Positions 1-6,704 of a stretch of 9,335 nucleotides of DNA are shown here, in pieces. The notes below the pieces were generated by a model that had not been told where the DNA came from, did not search any database, and worked only from the letters and a program-made list of their open reading frames with translations. Every line of letters begins with the position of its first letter. Positions within the stretch are counted from its first letter, which is position 1. Origin of the DNA: Desulfotomaculum sp. (GTDB taxonomy: Bacteria > Bacillota > Desulfotomaculia > Desulfotomaculales > Ammonificaceae); assembly GCA_012961725.1 (NCBI GenBank), contig DTYU01000146.1, forward strand, positions 1-9,335, read 5' to 3'. Both the position numbers and the translations under genes were made by a program.

Positions 1-238
1 CATCGATCATGATCAGCAGTTCCATCAGGTTCTCGTTTATCGGCCAACAGGTGGATTGAATAACAAAAACATCTGCGCCACGGACGTTCTCATTAACGCG
101 CACCCATATCTCCCCGTCGGAGAACCGGCCTACGGCCGAATCGCCCAAGGGAACCCCTAAGTAATGACAGATCTCCTCCGCCAACTTCGGGTTGGCGTTC
201 CCGGAAAAGATGCGCATATTCTTATGGCGGGAAAGCAT
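1..238 (-). CDS. prs: ribose-phosphate pyrophosphokinase, N-terminal part (cut by window edge)
   Basis: Makes phosphoribosyl pyrophosphate (PRPP) from ribose 5-phosphate and ATP in the cytoplasm, feeding nucleotide, histidine and tryptophan synthesis. Translating the minus strand from the ATG at 238 gives 79 complete residues typical of the Prs N-terminus: MRIFSGNANPKLAEEI, then GRFSDGEIWVRVNENVRG, then FVIQSTCWPINENLMELLIM. The remaining three quarters or so lies left of the window. The ATG shares one base with the glmU stop (TAATG), so the two genes are probably translationally coupled. An in-frame ATG at 217 (the M of MRIFSG) is an alternative start that would match the usual family N-terminus better. 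Identity is near certain; only the start is open. Confidence 0.95.
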   Translation of the reverse strand, partial: MLSRHKNMRIFSGNANPKLAEEICHYLGVPLGDSAVGRFSDGEIWVRVNENVRGADVFVIQSTCWPINENLMELLIMID

Positions 239-1614
239 TACTCTTTGCCCTCACTCTCCGGTTTCTTTTTCGCCCACTCCGGAATATTCGTCTGCCGGCC
301 GCGGGCAATTCCCAAGGAATACGGCGGAACGTCTTTGGTAATGGTCGAACCCGCACCGATGTAAGCCCCTTTACCGATCTTCACCGGAGCAACGAGATTG
401 GTATTCGAACCGATAAAAGCATCGTCTTCGATCACGGTCAGCCACTTTTGCAACCCGTCGTAGTTACAGGTGATGGTTCCCGCGCCGACATTCACATTGC
501 TGCCGATTTCGGTGTCGCCGATGTAACTCAGGTGGGGCACCTTACTGCCCTCCCCGATTACCGATTTCTTCACTTCAACAAAGCCCCCCACCTTTGCGCC
601 CGGACCGACATCGGTGCCCGGCCGGATATAGGTATAAGGACCGAGCACCGCCCGGTCGGCCACCGCCGATCCTATCACAACCGCACTTTGAACAACAACA
701 TAATCCCCCAAACGGGAATCGATGATCCTTGCCCAGGGACCGATCCGCGCATCAGAACCGATTACCGTGTTGCCCTCCAAAAAAGTAAACGGGTAGATCA
801 CCGTATCAGCGCCCACCGTCACTCCCGGATCGACGTAGGTGACAGCCGGGTCCACCACGGTTACACCCGCATCCATTAAAGCATCGACGACCCGCTGGCG
901 GATAATCCGTTCCGCCACGGCCAACTGGCGGCGGTCGTTGATCCCGAAAAACTCCTCGGGATCCGCGGCCTCCCAGGCGGCAACAGGCGAACCTTCCTCC
1001 CGCAACAACCGAACGGCGTCTGGAAGGTAATACTCCCGCTGAACGTTATCTGGGGAGATTTTTCTGAGGATGTCGAAAATACCGGGTCTGAAACAATAAA
1101 CGCCGGTGTTGACCTCGTGCACCAACAGCTCTTCCTTAGTTGCATCACGGTGCTCAACAATTCGCTCAACCTTACCGCCGGCATCGCGGATCACCCGGCC
1201 GTATCCTGCCGGCTCGCTGAAACAGGCCGTCAGCACGGTTGCGGCCGCACCTTCCTTCACGTGCGCGCTGTAGAAATCTCGGAGCGTCCCGCTGCACAAA
1301 AGGGGCGTATCCCCGGGTAACACCATGATGTCGCCCCCAAATGATTTGAGCACATTTTCTGTCTGGAGTAGTGCGTGGGCGGTTCCCAGCTGCTCCTTTT
1401 GGATGACCACCTCCGCCTCGCCAGCTACCGACTCGGCTACCGCCGGCGCCTCATAACCCGCAACGACAACCACCCTTTCCGCTCCTGCACCGACCGCCGC
1501 CTGCAAAACGTATCGCAGCATCGCCCGGCCTGCCACTGCATGAAGAACCTTCGAATACCGGGACTTCATCCGTGTTCCTTGCCCCGCAGCCAAAATCACC
1601 GCTGCTAAACCCAC
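238..1614 (-). CDS. glmU: bifunctional N-acetylglucosamine-1-phosphate uridyltransferase / glucosamine-1-phosphate acetyltransferase
   Basis: Cytoplasmic enzyme for the last two steps to UDP-GlcNAc, the precursor of peptidoglycan: acetylation of glucosamine 1-phosphate, then uridylyl transfer. From the chosen start it has 458 residues, normal for GlmU. The N-terminal pyrophosphorylase domain (about 1-230) shows LAAGQGTRMKS (9-18), QLGTAHA (75-81), PGDTPLL (100-106) and EVNTGVY (167-173). The C-terminal part (about 250-458) is a left-handed beta helix with hexapeptide repeats, including KVPHLSYIGD, whose His361 matches the catalytic histidine, and CNYDG (383-387). The frame stays open upstream to an ATG at 1785, but those 57 residues do not resemble GlmU. 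I chose the GTG at 1614, directly before GLAAVILAAG, with GGGGAG about 10 bases upstream. It overlaps prs by one base. Confidence 0.95.
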   Translation of the reverse strand: MGLAAVILAAGQGTRMKSRYSKVLHAVAGRAMLRYVLQAAVGAGAERVVVVAGYEAPAVAESVAGEAEVVIQKEQLGTAHALLQTENVLKSFGGDIMVLPGDTPLLCSGTLRDFYSAHVKEGAAATVLTACFSEPAGYGRVIRDAGGKVERIVEHRDATKEELLVHEVNTGVYCFRPGIFDILRKISPDNVQREYYLPDAVRLLREEGSPVAAWEAADPEEFFGINDRRQLAVAERIIRQRVVDALMDAGVTVVDPAVTYVDPGVTVGADTVIYPFTFLEGNTVIGSDARIGPWARIIDSRLGDYVVVQSAVVIGSAVADRAVLGPYTYIRPGTDVGPGAKVGGFVEVKKSVIGEGSKVPHLSYIGDTEIGSNVNVGAGTITCNYDGLQKWLTVIEDDAFIGSNTNLVAPVKIGKGAYIGAGSTITKDVPPYSLGIARGRQTNIPEWAKKKPESEGKE

Positions 1615-1954
1615 GCCCGAACGTCTCCCCAACCTGTAAAATAGTACCTCTCTGCATCTAAGCAACATGCTTGCCGGTCCACATTTTTGTCCTACATGGT
1701 GCAGCCCAGCATTCAGTATTATCGTTCCGCTTTGAAAAGCCACCGCTTCCTTCAGGCTAACGATGGTCTCTCCTGCAACGCTCAAAAACTGCTCTGAGTG
1801 CTGGCCCGCGTGTAGGACTTCAAAAACTAATTAACGCTGACATTCAACAAAAAGCGCCTTCCCCTGTCGGAGTTAACAAACACAATACCAAGCACAATGA
1901 CTTTAAGGCTTAAGAAGCAGAAGGGAGGCAAACCCCCCTTTATCATACATAATA
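1615..1954 (-). other. spoVG-glmU intergenic region, probable glmU leader
   Basis: About 340 bases without a gene I can name. On the minus strand it starts with the hairpin behind spoVG (1921-1940) and ends with the glmU ribosome binding site. Bases 1615-1785 are open in the glmU frame but give a sequence unrelated to GlmU, with no good ribosome binding site before the ATG at 1785. I see no T-box motif, no glmS ribozyme core and no convincing sigma-A promoter, although glmU must be transcribed either by read-through or from a promoter in this stretch. Confidence 0.5.
1921..1940 (-). terminator. hairpin 14 bases after the spoVG stop, weak intrinsic terminator
   Basis: Read on the minus strand, AAGGGGGG and CCTCCCTT form an 8-bp stem (one G-U pair) around a short GTTTG-type loop. 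The following bases (CTGCTTCTTAA) are only moderately U-rich, so termination is probably partial. That would let some spoVG transcripts continue into glmU and prs. Confidence 0.5.
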
Positions 1955-2230
1955 TTATTGTACTTGTTCAAATGTGTTATTATAAGCCTTGTAAGCGGTC
2001 AAAACCGCTTCCTCAAGCTGTTTTCGCGCGTCCGGCGTTATCGGATGCGCCACATCACGGAACTCCCCGTTTGGTACTCGCCTGCTGGGCATGGCTACAA
2101 AAAGCCCGGCCTTGCCCTCCACTACTTTGATATCATGTACGACGAAGGCGTTGTCGAAGGTCACGGAAACGATAGCCTTCATCTTTCCTTCAAGGAGTAC
2201 CTTACGGATCTTCACGTCGGTGATCTGCAT
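1955..2230 (-). CDS. spoVG: septation/sporulation regulator SpoVG
   Basis: SpoVG is a small conserved regulator of Firmicutes and some other bacteria. It affects septum placement and sporulation and has been reported to bind RNA or DNA. The 91-residue product starts MQITDVKIRKV and carries the family signature segments FDNAFVVHDIKVVEGKAGLF and MPSRRVPNGEFRDVAHPITP. The usual length is about 85-100 residues. The ATG at 2230 is preceded by purine-rich GGGGGAAAGGGA. It lies upstream of glmU and prs on the same strand, the order known from Bacillus. A sigma-H-like promoter stands about 30 bases upstream, matching the known stationary-phase control of this gene in Bacillus. Identification is secure. 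Confidence 0.96.
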   Translation of the reverse strand: MQITDVKIRKVLLEGKMKAIVSVTFDNAFVVHDIKVVEGKAGLFVAMPSRRVPNGEFRDVAHPITPDARKQLEEAVLTAYKAYNNTFEQVQ

Positions 2231-2260
2231 TCCCTTTCCCCCTTAACGTTGTTTACGCAA

Positions 2261-2289
2261 CAATTCGCTAACACTGCCGAGATTCCTCT
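2261..2289 (-). promoter_or_regulatory. sigma-H-type promoter of spoVG
   Basis: On the minus strand the element AGAGGAATC (2289-2281) is followed after exactly 11 bases by AGCGAATTG (2269-2261). This fits the Bacillus sigma-H consensus (RnAGGAwWW, 11-12 bases, RnnGAATww) at nearly every defined position. The start of transcription would fall near 2255, giving a short leader of about 25 bases that includes the ribosome binding site. spoVG of Bacillus subtilis is a classical sigma-H gene, so position and motif agree. The assignment is from consensus only. Confidence 0.75.
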
Positions 2290-2478
2290 TAATAATCCCC
2301 AAAAATGAGTCCATTTTTATTATCCCTCAACTCACACCGAAAATTGCCATATAACTTCAGTTGCAATTTAGAAGATACCTATTTACAAACCGGTTGCGAT
2401 CCTGATATTCTATCCTCGGTGGCGTGAGTCCATCTAAACCAACAATCCAGAATAGCCGTTTTGCAAGGGGGAGGAAGA

Positions 2479-2718
2479 TTGCCGATCTTTGAGTTCCGCT
2501 GCCTGCAGTGCGGTAAACTTTTTGAAAAGCTCTTCTTGGATCAACAGGCAGAAATCGAACTGAAATGCCCCAGATGCGGCGCTGATTCCTTGGACCGGGT
2601 GATCAGTAGGGCCAACCCTGTAATGGGGACCAAAGGGAAAAAAACAACGCTCACGACCAAATCGTGCAGCCCGGGGAGCAGTTGCATGACTTTAGAAGTC
2701 CCGGGTGCGGGGGACTGA
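2479..2718 (+). CDS. FmdB-family zinc-ribbon protein
   Basis: Small cytoplasmic zinc-ribbon protein of the FmdB type, named for a gene next to formamidase; its molecular role is not well established. The 79 residues begin MPIFEFRCLQC, the family hallmark. Cys8 and Cys11 with Cys30 and Cys33 form the zinc knuckles. The tail has a further pair, Cys63 and Cys69 (CSPGSSC), as is common in the family. I chose the TTG at 2479 because it puts the methionine directly before PIFEFRC and is preceded at once by GGGGGAGGAAGA. An upstream in-frame TTG at 2461 would add six residues with no family match. It is followed after five bases by the DVU0298-like gene, so the two are probably one operon. I see no clear sigma-A promoter in 2290-2478. 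Confidence 0.85.
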   Translation: MPIFEFRCLQCGKLFEKLFLDQQAEIELKCPRCGADSLDRVISRANPVMGTKGKKTTLTTKSCSPGSSCMTLEVPGAGD

Positions 2719-2723
2719 TACAG

Positions 2724-3833
2724 ATGGAACAGATACCGCTTCTGACAATACCAAAGGGAACTCCAGAAAAGGTCACCTGCCCCTTTTGCGGCTCACCGAT
2801 CGACCGCCCGAAAGAAGTCAAGAGCGACAGGCCGGGACAGATGCCTGTCGGGCAGTGCGGTTCCTGCGGTGCTGTCTATGCCTGTGATGTGACCGGGCAT
2901 AACTTGGGAGCGGCCTTCGTCGAAGCCCTTGTCTTCGCCTGCAACTTGGATTGGGAATTAGCATGGAGCCTGTTGCCCGACGAGGACTACCTGCATAAGT
3001 TGGTCGATAAATACGACATAGTCAAGCATTGCATCGTACCGGGCGGGATCTTGGAAGGCAGGAGGGTGGCAGGCGCCCTGTCTTTTGTGAGGCTGCACCA
3101 GGACGTCCTGGAGGTTACCAGGGAAGGTGTACAGAAAAAATTGGCGCGTGCTGCGGCCGCCTTACTGGAACCAACTGCCGAAGAGGGAGAAGCAAAAACT
3201 TACACCAAGAAAGAAGTGGAAGAACTGGTCAGGGCATACCAGATAGAGCCGCTCCTCCGGGCCGCGAGGCACGACAAAAAGACCATCCGGCACCTGCAAC
3301 GCCTTCTTTGCGCAAACGATGAACTCCTCCGGTTGCGGGCCGCGGACATTTTAGGGAGGGCGTGTGCGGTAGCCGCCGCAACCGAGCCCAAAGCGGTCGT
3401 AGCCCTCCTTCAGGGGTTGTTCTATCCCTTTACATATTCCAACGCTTCAAGTTGGGGGTCAATAGAGGCGATCGGGGAGATTATCGCCAACGTGCCCGCG
3501 CTTTTTGCAGGCTATATCTCCACACTGTACCAGTTTATGGAGGATCCGCGGTTGCGACCAAAGGTCCTCTGGGCCCTGGCAAGGGTTGCCAACGCCAGAC
3601 CCGACCTCTTGCACAGATCGCCTAAGCGGGTTCTGCCCTATATCCACAGCACTGACCCTGAGACGCGGGGATATACGGTATGGCTTCTAGGTAACGTTGG
3701 CGCACGCGAAGCACGCGAAATCATAAAAGAGCTTCAAGGCGATACGGCGGAGGTTAGTGTGTATGAAGCCGGTGAGCTTACAAAGAAGACTGTCGGTCAG
3801 TTAGTAGCGGAGGCTGTGGAAAAGATGCAGTAA
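2724..3833 (+). CDS. zinc-ribbon / HEAT-repeat protein resembling the DVU0298 family
   Basis: Function unknown. The 369-residue product has an N-terminal zinc-ribbon-like segment (Cys19-x2-Cys22 and Cys45-x2-Cys48). It is followed by an alpha-helical domain (about 60-130, containing LDWELAWSLLPDEDYLHKLV), a charged linker near 150-165, and a C-terminal region (about 167-340) of HEAT-like helical repeats. The stretches WGSIEAIGEII, LWALARVANARPDLL and TRGYTVWLLG match what I remember of the DVU0298 protein of Desulfovibrio vulgaris, which belongs to a family seen in sulfate reducers. There is no signal peptide or membrane segment, so it is probably cytoplasmic. I chose the ATG at 2724, five bases after the fmdB-like stop, with GGGGG about ten bases upstream. 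It converges on the dsr-linked genes, its stop lying 30 bases from theirs. The repeats suggest a protein-binding scaffold; this is inference. Confidence 0.75.
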   Translation: MEQIPLLTIPKGTPEKVTCPFCGSPIDRPKEVKSDRPGQMPVGQCGSCGAVYACDVTGHNLGAAFVEALVFACNLDWELAWSLLPDEDYLHKLVDKYDIVKHCIVPGGILEGRRVAGALSFVRLHQDVLEVTREGVQKKLARAAAALLEPTAEEGEAKTYTKKEVEELVRAYQIEPLLRAARHDKKTIRHLQRLLCANDELLRLRAADILGRACAVAAATEPKAVVALLQGLFYPFTYSNASSWGSIEAIGEIIANVPALFAGYISTLYQFMEDPRLRPKVLWALARVANARPDLLHRSPKRVLPYIHSTDPETRGYTVWLLGNVGAREAREIIKELQGDTAEVSVYEAGELTKKTVGQLVAEAVEKMQ

Positions 3834-3863
3834 ATACTCCTTTAATGTTTGACATTCTCCTTT

Positions 3864-4499
3864 TCATCCTTCCACCTCCATCCCTATCAGTTCTCGTAGC
3901 GGCGTCTGTAGGGACTTAGAGACTGATACCAGATACGAAGCCCTCTCGGTGTCTTGTTCGCCGGACCCCGCCAAGAGTTTCTTGGATAACAGGTACAGGC
4001 GCTCGTAAACAGCGTCGAGATCGAAGGCCGGATAGGATTTCCCCCTTTCAAAACCGGCCTTCCAGCAGACCTGTGCCCTCCCATGGATGGCTACCGGGAT
4101 GCCGTAAACACGGCAGGTTATCGGCCTGAACGGATAGAGATCGCAGTCTTCGTTCTCGTTCAAAAGCGGGCACCTGAGCCTCTCCCGCGAGAGCGCGTAG
4201 GCCTGCATCTGCGGATCTTCAGTGTAATAGGCCAACCTTCGCTGCAACCGTTCCAAGTCCTTATCCGCCTGCGCGGCCCGCAATAGTATCTTTGCCCTTT
4301 TAGCCCGGCCAAGCTCATTGAAGCGACAATTTATAAAAGCCGCCTCTATAAAAAACAGCCCAAACACGGCGTGGCAGCAATCCGTGCAGCCGCGCCGACA
4401 CTTGATACATTCGCCGTACTCTTCCTCCATTTTGCGGAATGCCTTGTCCGCAGCAGCCGCCAGCAATCCGTATTCGTGAAACAGTTGAGCTGACACCAT
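3864..4499 (-). CDS. YkgJ-family cysteine-cluster protein
   Basis: Proteins of this family carry a cysteine cluster thought to bind zinc or iron; most have no assigned reaction. The 211-residue product shows Cys31-x2-Cys34-x3-Cys38-x2-Cys41-Cys42 (EC-IKC-RRGC-TDCC), then Cys110, Cys119, Cys129 in the RPITCRVYGIP segment, and Cys145. This order is the classic family pattern. There is no signal peptide or clear membrane helix. The start is ambiguous: the ATG at 4499 has AGGAG only one base upstream, whereas the next codon, GTG at 4496, has better spacing. It begins six bases after the stop of the TPR gene and is almost surely co-expressed with it behind dsrABD. A role in handling metal for, or assembling, the sulfite reductase would fit the location but is inference. 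Confidence 0.85.
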   Translation of the reverse strand: MVSAQLFHEYGLLAAAADKAFRKMEEEYGECIKCRRGCTDCCHAVFGLFFIEAAFINCRFNELGRAKRAKILLRAAQADKDLERLQRRLAYYTEDPQMQAYALSRERLRCPLLNENEDCDLYPFRPITCRVYGIPVAIHGRAQVCWKAGFERGKSYPAFDLDAVYERLYLLSKKLLAGSGEQDTERASYLVSVSKSLQTPLRELIGMEVEG

Positions 4500-4505
4500 G
4501 CTCCT

Positions 4506-5132
4506 TTACCCCGAACGGTACGGCTCCAGTTTTGCCAGGAAATCGGGATGTACCTGGAACCCTAAGCCGGCAGCAGTATCAACGTGCGAAATCGCCTGCG
4601 CGAAGTCGCCGTTTCGAAAATAAGCAAAGGCAAGATTGTTATGCCCTAAACCGAAGTCGGGTGCGATCTCTACCAGCCTTTCTCCTGCTTCTATCGCCTT
4701 TCTTACCTCGTCATTCTGCAGATAGGCGCTTACCAAATTGCTCCATGCCTGGGCCATTTGCGGGTTCAACTCAATCGCTTTATTAAGCGCCTCGATCGCC
4801 TCCCTGGTTCTGCCCATTTGCAGATAGGCAAATCCCAAGTTGGCGTAACCGCGTGCGTACCGGGGCTCGATCTTTATCGCCTCTTTGTTCGCCTGAACAA
4901 CTCCCTCCAGGTTACCCTTCGTGTAAAGAATGTAGCCCAGGTTCACGAAGGCCTCAAACATCCGGGCGCTGTTCCGGATGGCGTCCAAAAAGCACTCAGT
5001 GGCCTCCTCTAACTTACCCTCCCGCATGAACGCAACACCCATATTATACGCGGCAGTGGCACATTCTGGATTCTCTCGGAGACGCTTTTTCTGCTCCGCG
5101 ATGAAGGCTTCCGCATCCTTAAGGACGTCCAA
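4506..5132 (-). CDS. tetratricopeptide repeat (TPR) protein
   Basis: A 208-residue protein made almost entirely of TPR units, which form a superhelix that binds other proteins. After a charged N-terminal helix (MDVLKDAEAFIAEQKKRL), five repeats of about 34 residues span roughly 26-195. Each shows the W/Y-x2-LG, Y and A-x-P positions, for example GYANLGFAYLQMGRTREAIE and AWSNLVSAYLQ. There is no signal peptide, so it should be cytoplasmic. I chose the TTG at 5132, preceded by GGGGAGGTAGA; the frame is open to 5204, but that extension runs back through the terminator hairpin. It lies between dsrD and the YkgJ-type gene and is preceded by the hairpin at 5152-5198, so its expression may depend on read-through. 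The partner is unknown; DsrAB, DsrD or an assembly factor are guesses from context. Confidence 0.88.
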   Translation of the reverse strand: MDVLKDAEAFIAEQKKRLRENPECATAAYNMGVAFMREGKLEEATECFLDAIRNSARMFEAFVNLGYILYTKGNLEGVVQANKEAIKIEPRYARGYANLGFAYLQMGRTREAIEALNKAIELNPQMAQAWSNLVSAYLQNDEVRKAIEAGERLVEIAPDFGLGHNNLAFAYFRNGDFAQAISHVDTAAGLGFQVHPDFLAKLEPYRSG

Positions 5133-5151
5133 TCTACCTCCCCTTTCCGGT

Positions 5152-5198
5152 AAAAAAAATGAAGTGGAAGGCTGCCGCCCATCCCCGGACGGCAGCCT
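5152..5198 (-). terminator. strong hairpin with U-tract after dsrD, terminator or attenuator
   Basis: On the minus strand AGGCTGCCG (5198-5190) pairs perfectly with CGGCAGCCT (5177-5169). The stem can grow inward by T-G, C-G and C-G to 12 bp with a GGGGAT loop. Nine bases after the stem, eight T residues follow (5159-5152). It lies between the dsrD stop at 5225 and the TPR start at 5132, so it should end most dsrABD transcripts and let only a fraction reach the TPR and YkgJ genes. The gap between stem and T-tract is longer than in a textbook terminator, so leakage is plausible. Confidence 0.8.
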
Positions 5199-5224
5199 CC
5201 GCAACCGTAAGTCAGGATGCCTTG

Positions 5225-5473
5225 CTACTCCTCGAGGTCAGGTGTATCCGTCGTGATGCCCTTTCCTTTAAGGCCGTACATCGTCGTGCTGCCCGTGGAA
5301 TAGTAAATCAGCGTGCCCTCGTTGATAAGCTCCGTAAGGACCTTTTTTACCTCTCTGGTCTTCATGTCGGGAATCTTGCTCTTTACGGCCTTCTCCAAGT
5401 CGTTGAAGTAGACCTTGGACTTCTTCAGCTTTTCAAGATACTCGATCACGGCCTTCTTTGCTTCCTCAGACAT
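5225..5473 (-). CDS. dsrD: dissimilatory sulfite reductase-associated protein DsrD
   Basis: Small cytoplasmic winged-helix protein found with dsrAB in sulfate reducers; I recall reports that it stimulates the sulfite reductase activity of DsrAB rather than acting as a DNA-binding regulator. The 82 residues start MSEEAKKAVIEYLEKLKKSK and contain DMKTREVKKVLTELINEGTL (recognition-helix region) and the wing segment STGSTTMYGLKGKG. Length matches the family (about 75-85). The ATG at 5473 has AGAGGTG a few bases upstream. It is 31 bases after dsrB, with a small hairpin in the gap, and is followed by a strong terminator-like hairpin. Together this marks dsrABD as the main transcription unit. Identification is firm. 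Confidence 0.94.
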   Translation of the reverse strand: MSEEAKKAVIEYLEKLKKSKVYFNDLEKAVKSKIPDMKTREVKKVLTELINEGTLIYYSTGSTTMYGLKGKGITTDTPDLEE

Positions 5474-5490
5474 AATTCACCTCTTTTCTT

Positions 5491-5504
5491 CTGGCGATAG
5501 CCAG
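5491..5504 (-). other. small intercistronic hairpin between dsrB and dsrD
   Basis: Directly after the dsrB stop codon, CTGGC and GCCAG form a 5-bp stem with a four-base TATC loop on the minus strand. No T-tract follows; instead an A-rich stretch leads into the dsrD ribosome binding site. It could protect upstream mRNA or set the dsrAB to dsrD ratio, but it is short and may be chance. Confidence 0.4.
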
Positions 5505-6692
5505 TTAATCAATACCACCGGCCGCCTTTGAGACCGCCCACGCCGTATCGGTAAACTTGAAGAGCGTGCTCGTCCGGTAGGTGTCGTACGCCAGGCGGTA
5601 ATCGTCGATCAGGTGCTCGGTGAACTTCAGACCCGTCTTTTCAAAGAACCTCTCCCAGCCGATCCGCTCTGCCCAGTCACCGAGACGCTCATACTTCATC
5701 GCGTCTTTCGCGTATGCCTCGACGATCTGCTTCACTGCCTGAACCACCTCAGGATACCGCGGGAAGTTGTTGGGGCAGTAAGGTACAACCACCTTCGAGA
5801 ACTTCGGCCTCGTCATGCGGTTCGAGAGCTTGCCGCCGGCGAGTACGACCACCCCGTCACCCTCCTTGTTCGCAAGCGGCACCGCCGGGCACATGGTATA
5901 GCAGTTGCCGCAAAACATGCAGCGCTCCTCTTTGATCTTGATCGTCTTCTTCCCATCTTCGGTCGTTGCGGGAGAAATGGCACCCAAGGGACATGCCGCG
6001 ACGACCAGCGGAATCTCGCACATCTTAGCTACGAAGTCGTGGTCGATGGCCGGCACCTTCCGGTGATACCCGAGGAGAGCGATGTCTGAACAGTGGACAG
6101 CGCCGCACATATTCAGACAGCAGGCCATGGAAACCCGGAGCTTCGCCGGCAGCGTCATACTTCTAAAGTAGTCGAAAAGCTGGTCCATGACCGCCTTGAT
6201 CATCGTCGAGGCGTCCGTCGCCGGGGTGTGGCAGTGGATATACCCCTGGGTATGCACGATGTTGGTGATGCCCGCACCGGTCCCGCCGATTGGCAGCTTG
6301 TAGCTTCCGGTAACGAACTTGCGGCTCATGAGATCCTCTTTAAGCGCTTTCAGCTTTTCTTCGCTCGTGACCATGAACTCGATGTTGTTGCGGGTGGTCC
6401 AGCGGACATAACCGTCACAGTATTTGTCAGCGATATCACAGATTTCCCGGAGCAGCTGCACGGTGGTAAACCGCATGCCGCCGCAGCGCACCGTGTATAC
6501 CTTGTCCCCCGTCTCGGAGACGTGAACCAAAACACCGGGTTCGAGAATCTCATGGTAAAGCCATTTGCCATAGTTATTCTGGATGACGGGCGGGAAGAAA
6601 TCCCAGTAATACCGCGGGCCGATATCCGTGATCCGGTTTTCCCTCGGTTTCTCCGGATTATATACACCAAACCTGGTCGTAGATAACCTCAT
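5505..6692 (-). CDS. dsrB: dissimilatory sulfite reductase, beta subunit
   Basis: DsrB joins DsrA in an alpha2-beta2 cytoplasmic enzyme that reduces sulfite (normally with DsrC as acceptor of the product) in the energy metabolism of sulfate reducers. The 395-residue product is close to Desulfovibrio DsrB through nearly its whole length. Examples are YNPEKPRENRITDIGPR near the start, PIGGTGAGITNIVHTQGYIHC, and MACCLNMCGAVHCSDIA. Cys154, Cys191, Cys192 and Cys196 correspond to the known ligands of the cluster coupled to siroheme. An inserted ferredoxin domain shows Cys234 (ACPLGAI) and Cys258-x2-Cys261-x2-Cys264-x3-Cys268. After the usual FKF end it carries about 15 extra residues (TDTAWAVSKAAGGID). 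The ATG at 6692 has an ideal AGGAGG eight bases upstream, and the gene starts 12 bases after dsrA. It appears intact and functional. Confidence 0.98.
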   Translation of the reverse strand: MRLSTTRFGVYNPEKPRENRITDIGPRYYWDFFPPVIQNNYGKWLYHEILEPGVLVHVSETGDKVYTVRCGGMRFTTVQLLREICDIADKYCDGYVRWTTRNNIEFMVTSEEKLKALKEDLMSRKFVTGSYKLPIGGTGAGITNIVHTQGYIHCHTPATDASTMIKAVMDQLFDYFRSMTLPAKLRVSMACCLNMCGAVHCSDIALLGYHRKVPAIDHDFVAKMCEIPLVVAACPLGAISPATTEDGKKTIKIKEERCMFCGNCYTMCPAVPLANKEGDGVVVLAGGKLSNRMTRPKFSKVVVPYCPNNFPRYPEVVQAVKQIVEAYAKDAMKYERLGDWAERIGWERFFEKTGLKFTEHLIDDYRLAYDTYRTSTLFKFTDTAWAVSKAAGGID

Positions 6693-6704
6693 GCCAGCAA
6701 CCTC

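Noticed and set aside
448..879. 143-residue plus-strand frame within the glmU region
   Set aside because: It lies fully opposite glmU, shows no family likeness and no ribosome binding site; it is the antisense shadow of the hexapeptide-repeat coding region.
1615..1954. T-box or glmS-type riboswitch upstream of glmU
   Set aside because: No T-box core sequence and no glmS ribozyme core could be found on the minus strand.
1958..2308. 116-residue plus-strand frame over spoVG
   Set aside because: Opposite strand of a securely identified gene, with no ribosome binding site or recognisable domain.
3834..3863. Bidirectional terminator between the convergent stops
   Set aside because: The 30 bases are T-rich on one strand but contain no stem of useful length.
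5613..6686. 158- and 197-residue plus-strand frames opposite dsrB
   Set aside because: Both are antisense to highly conserved dsrB sequence and read as arginine/histidine-rich shadow protein.
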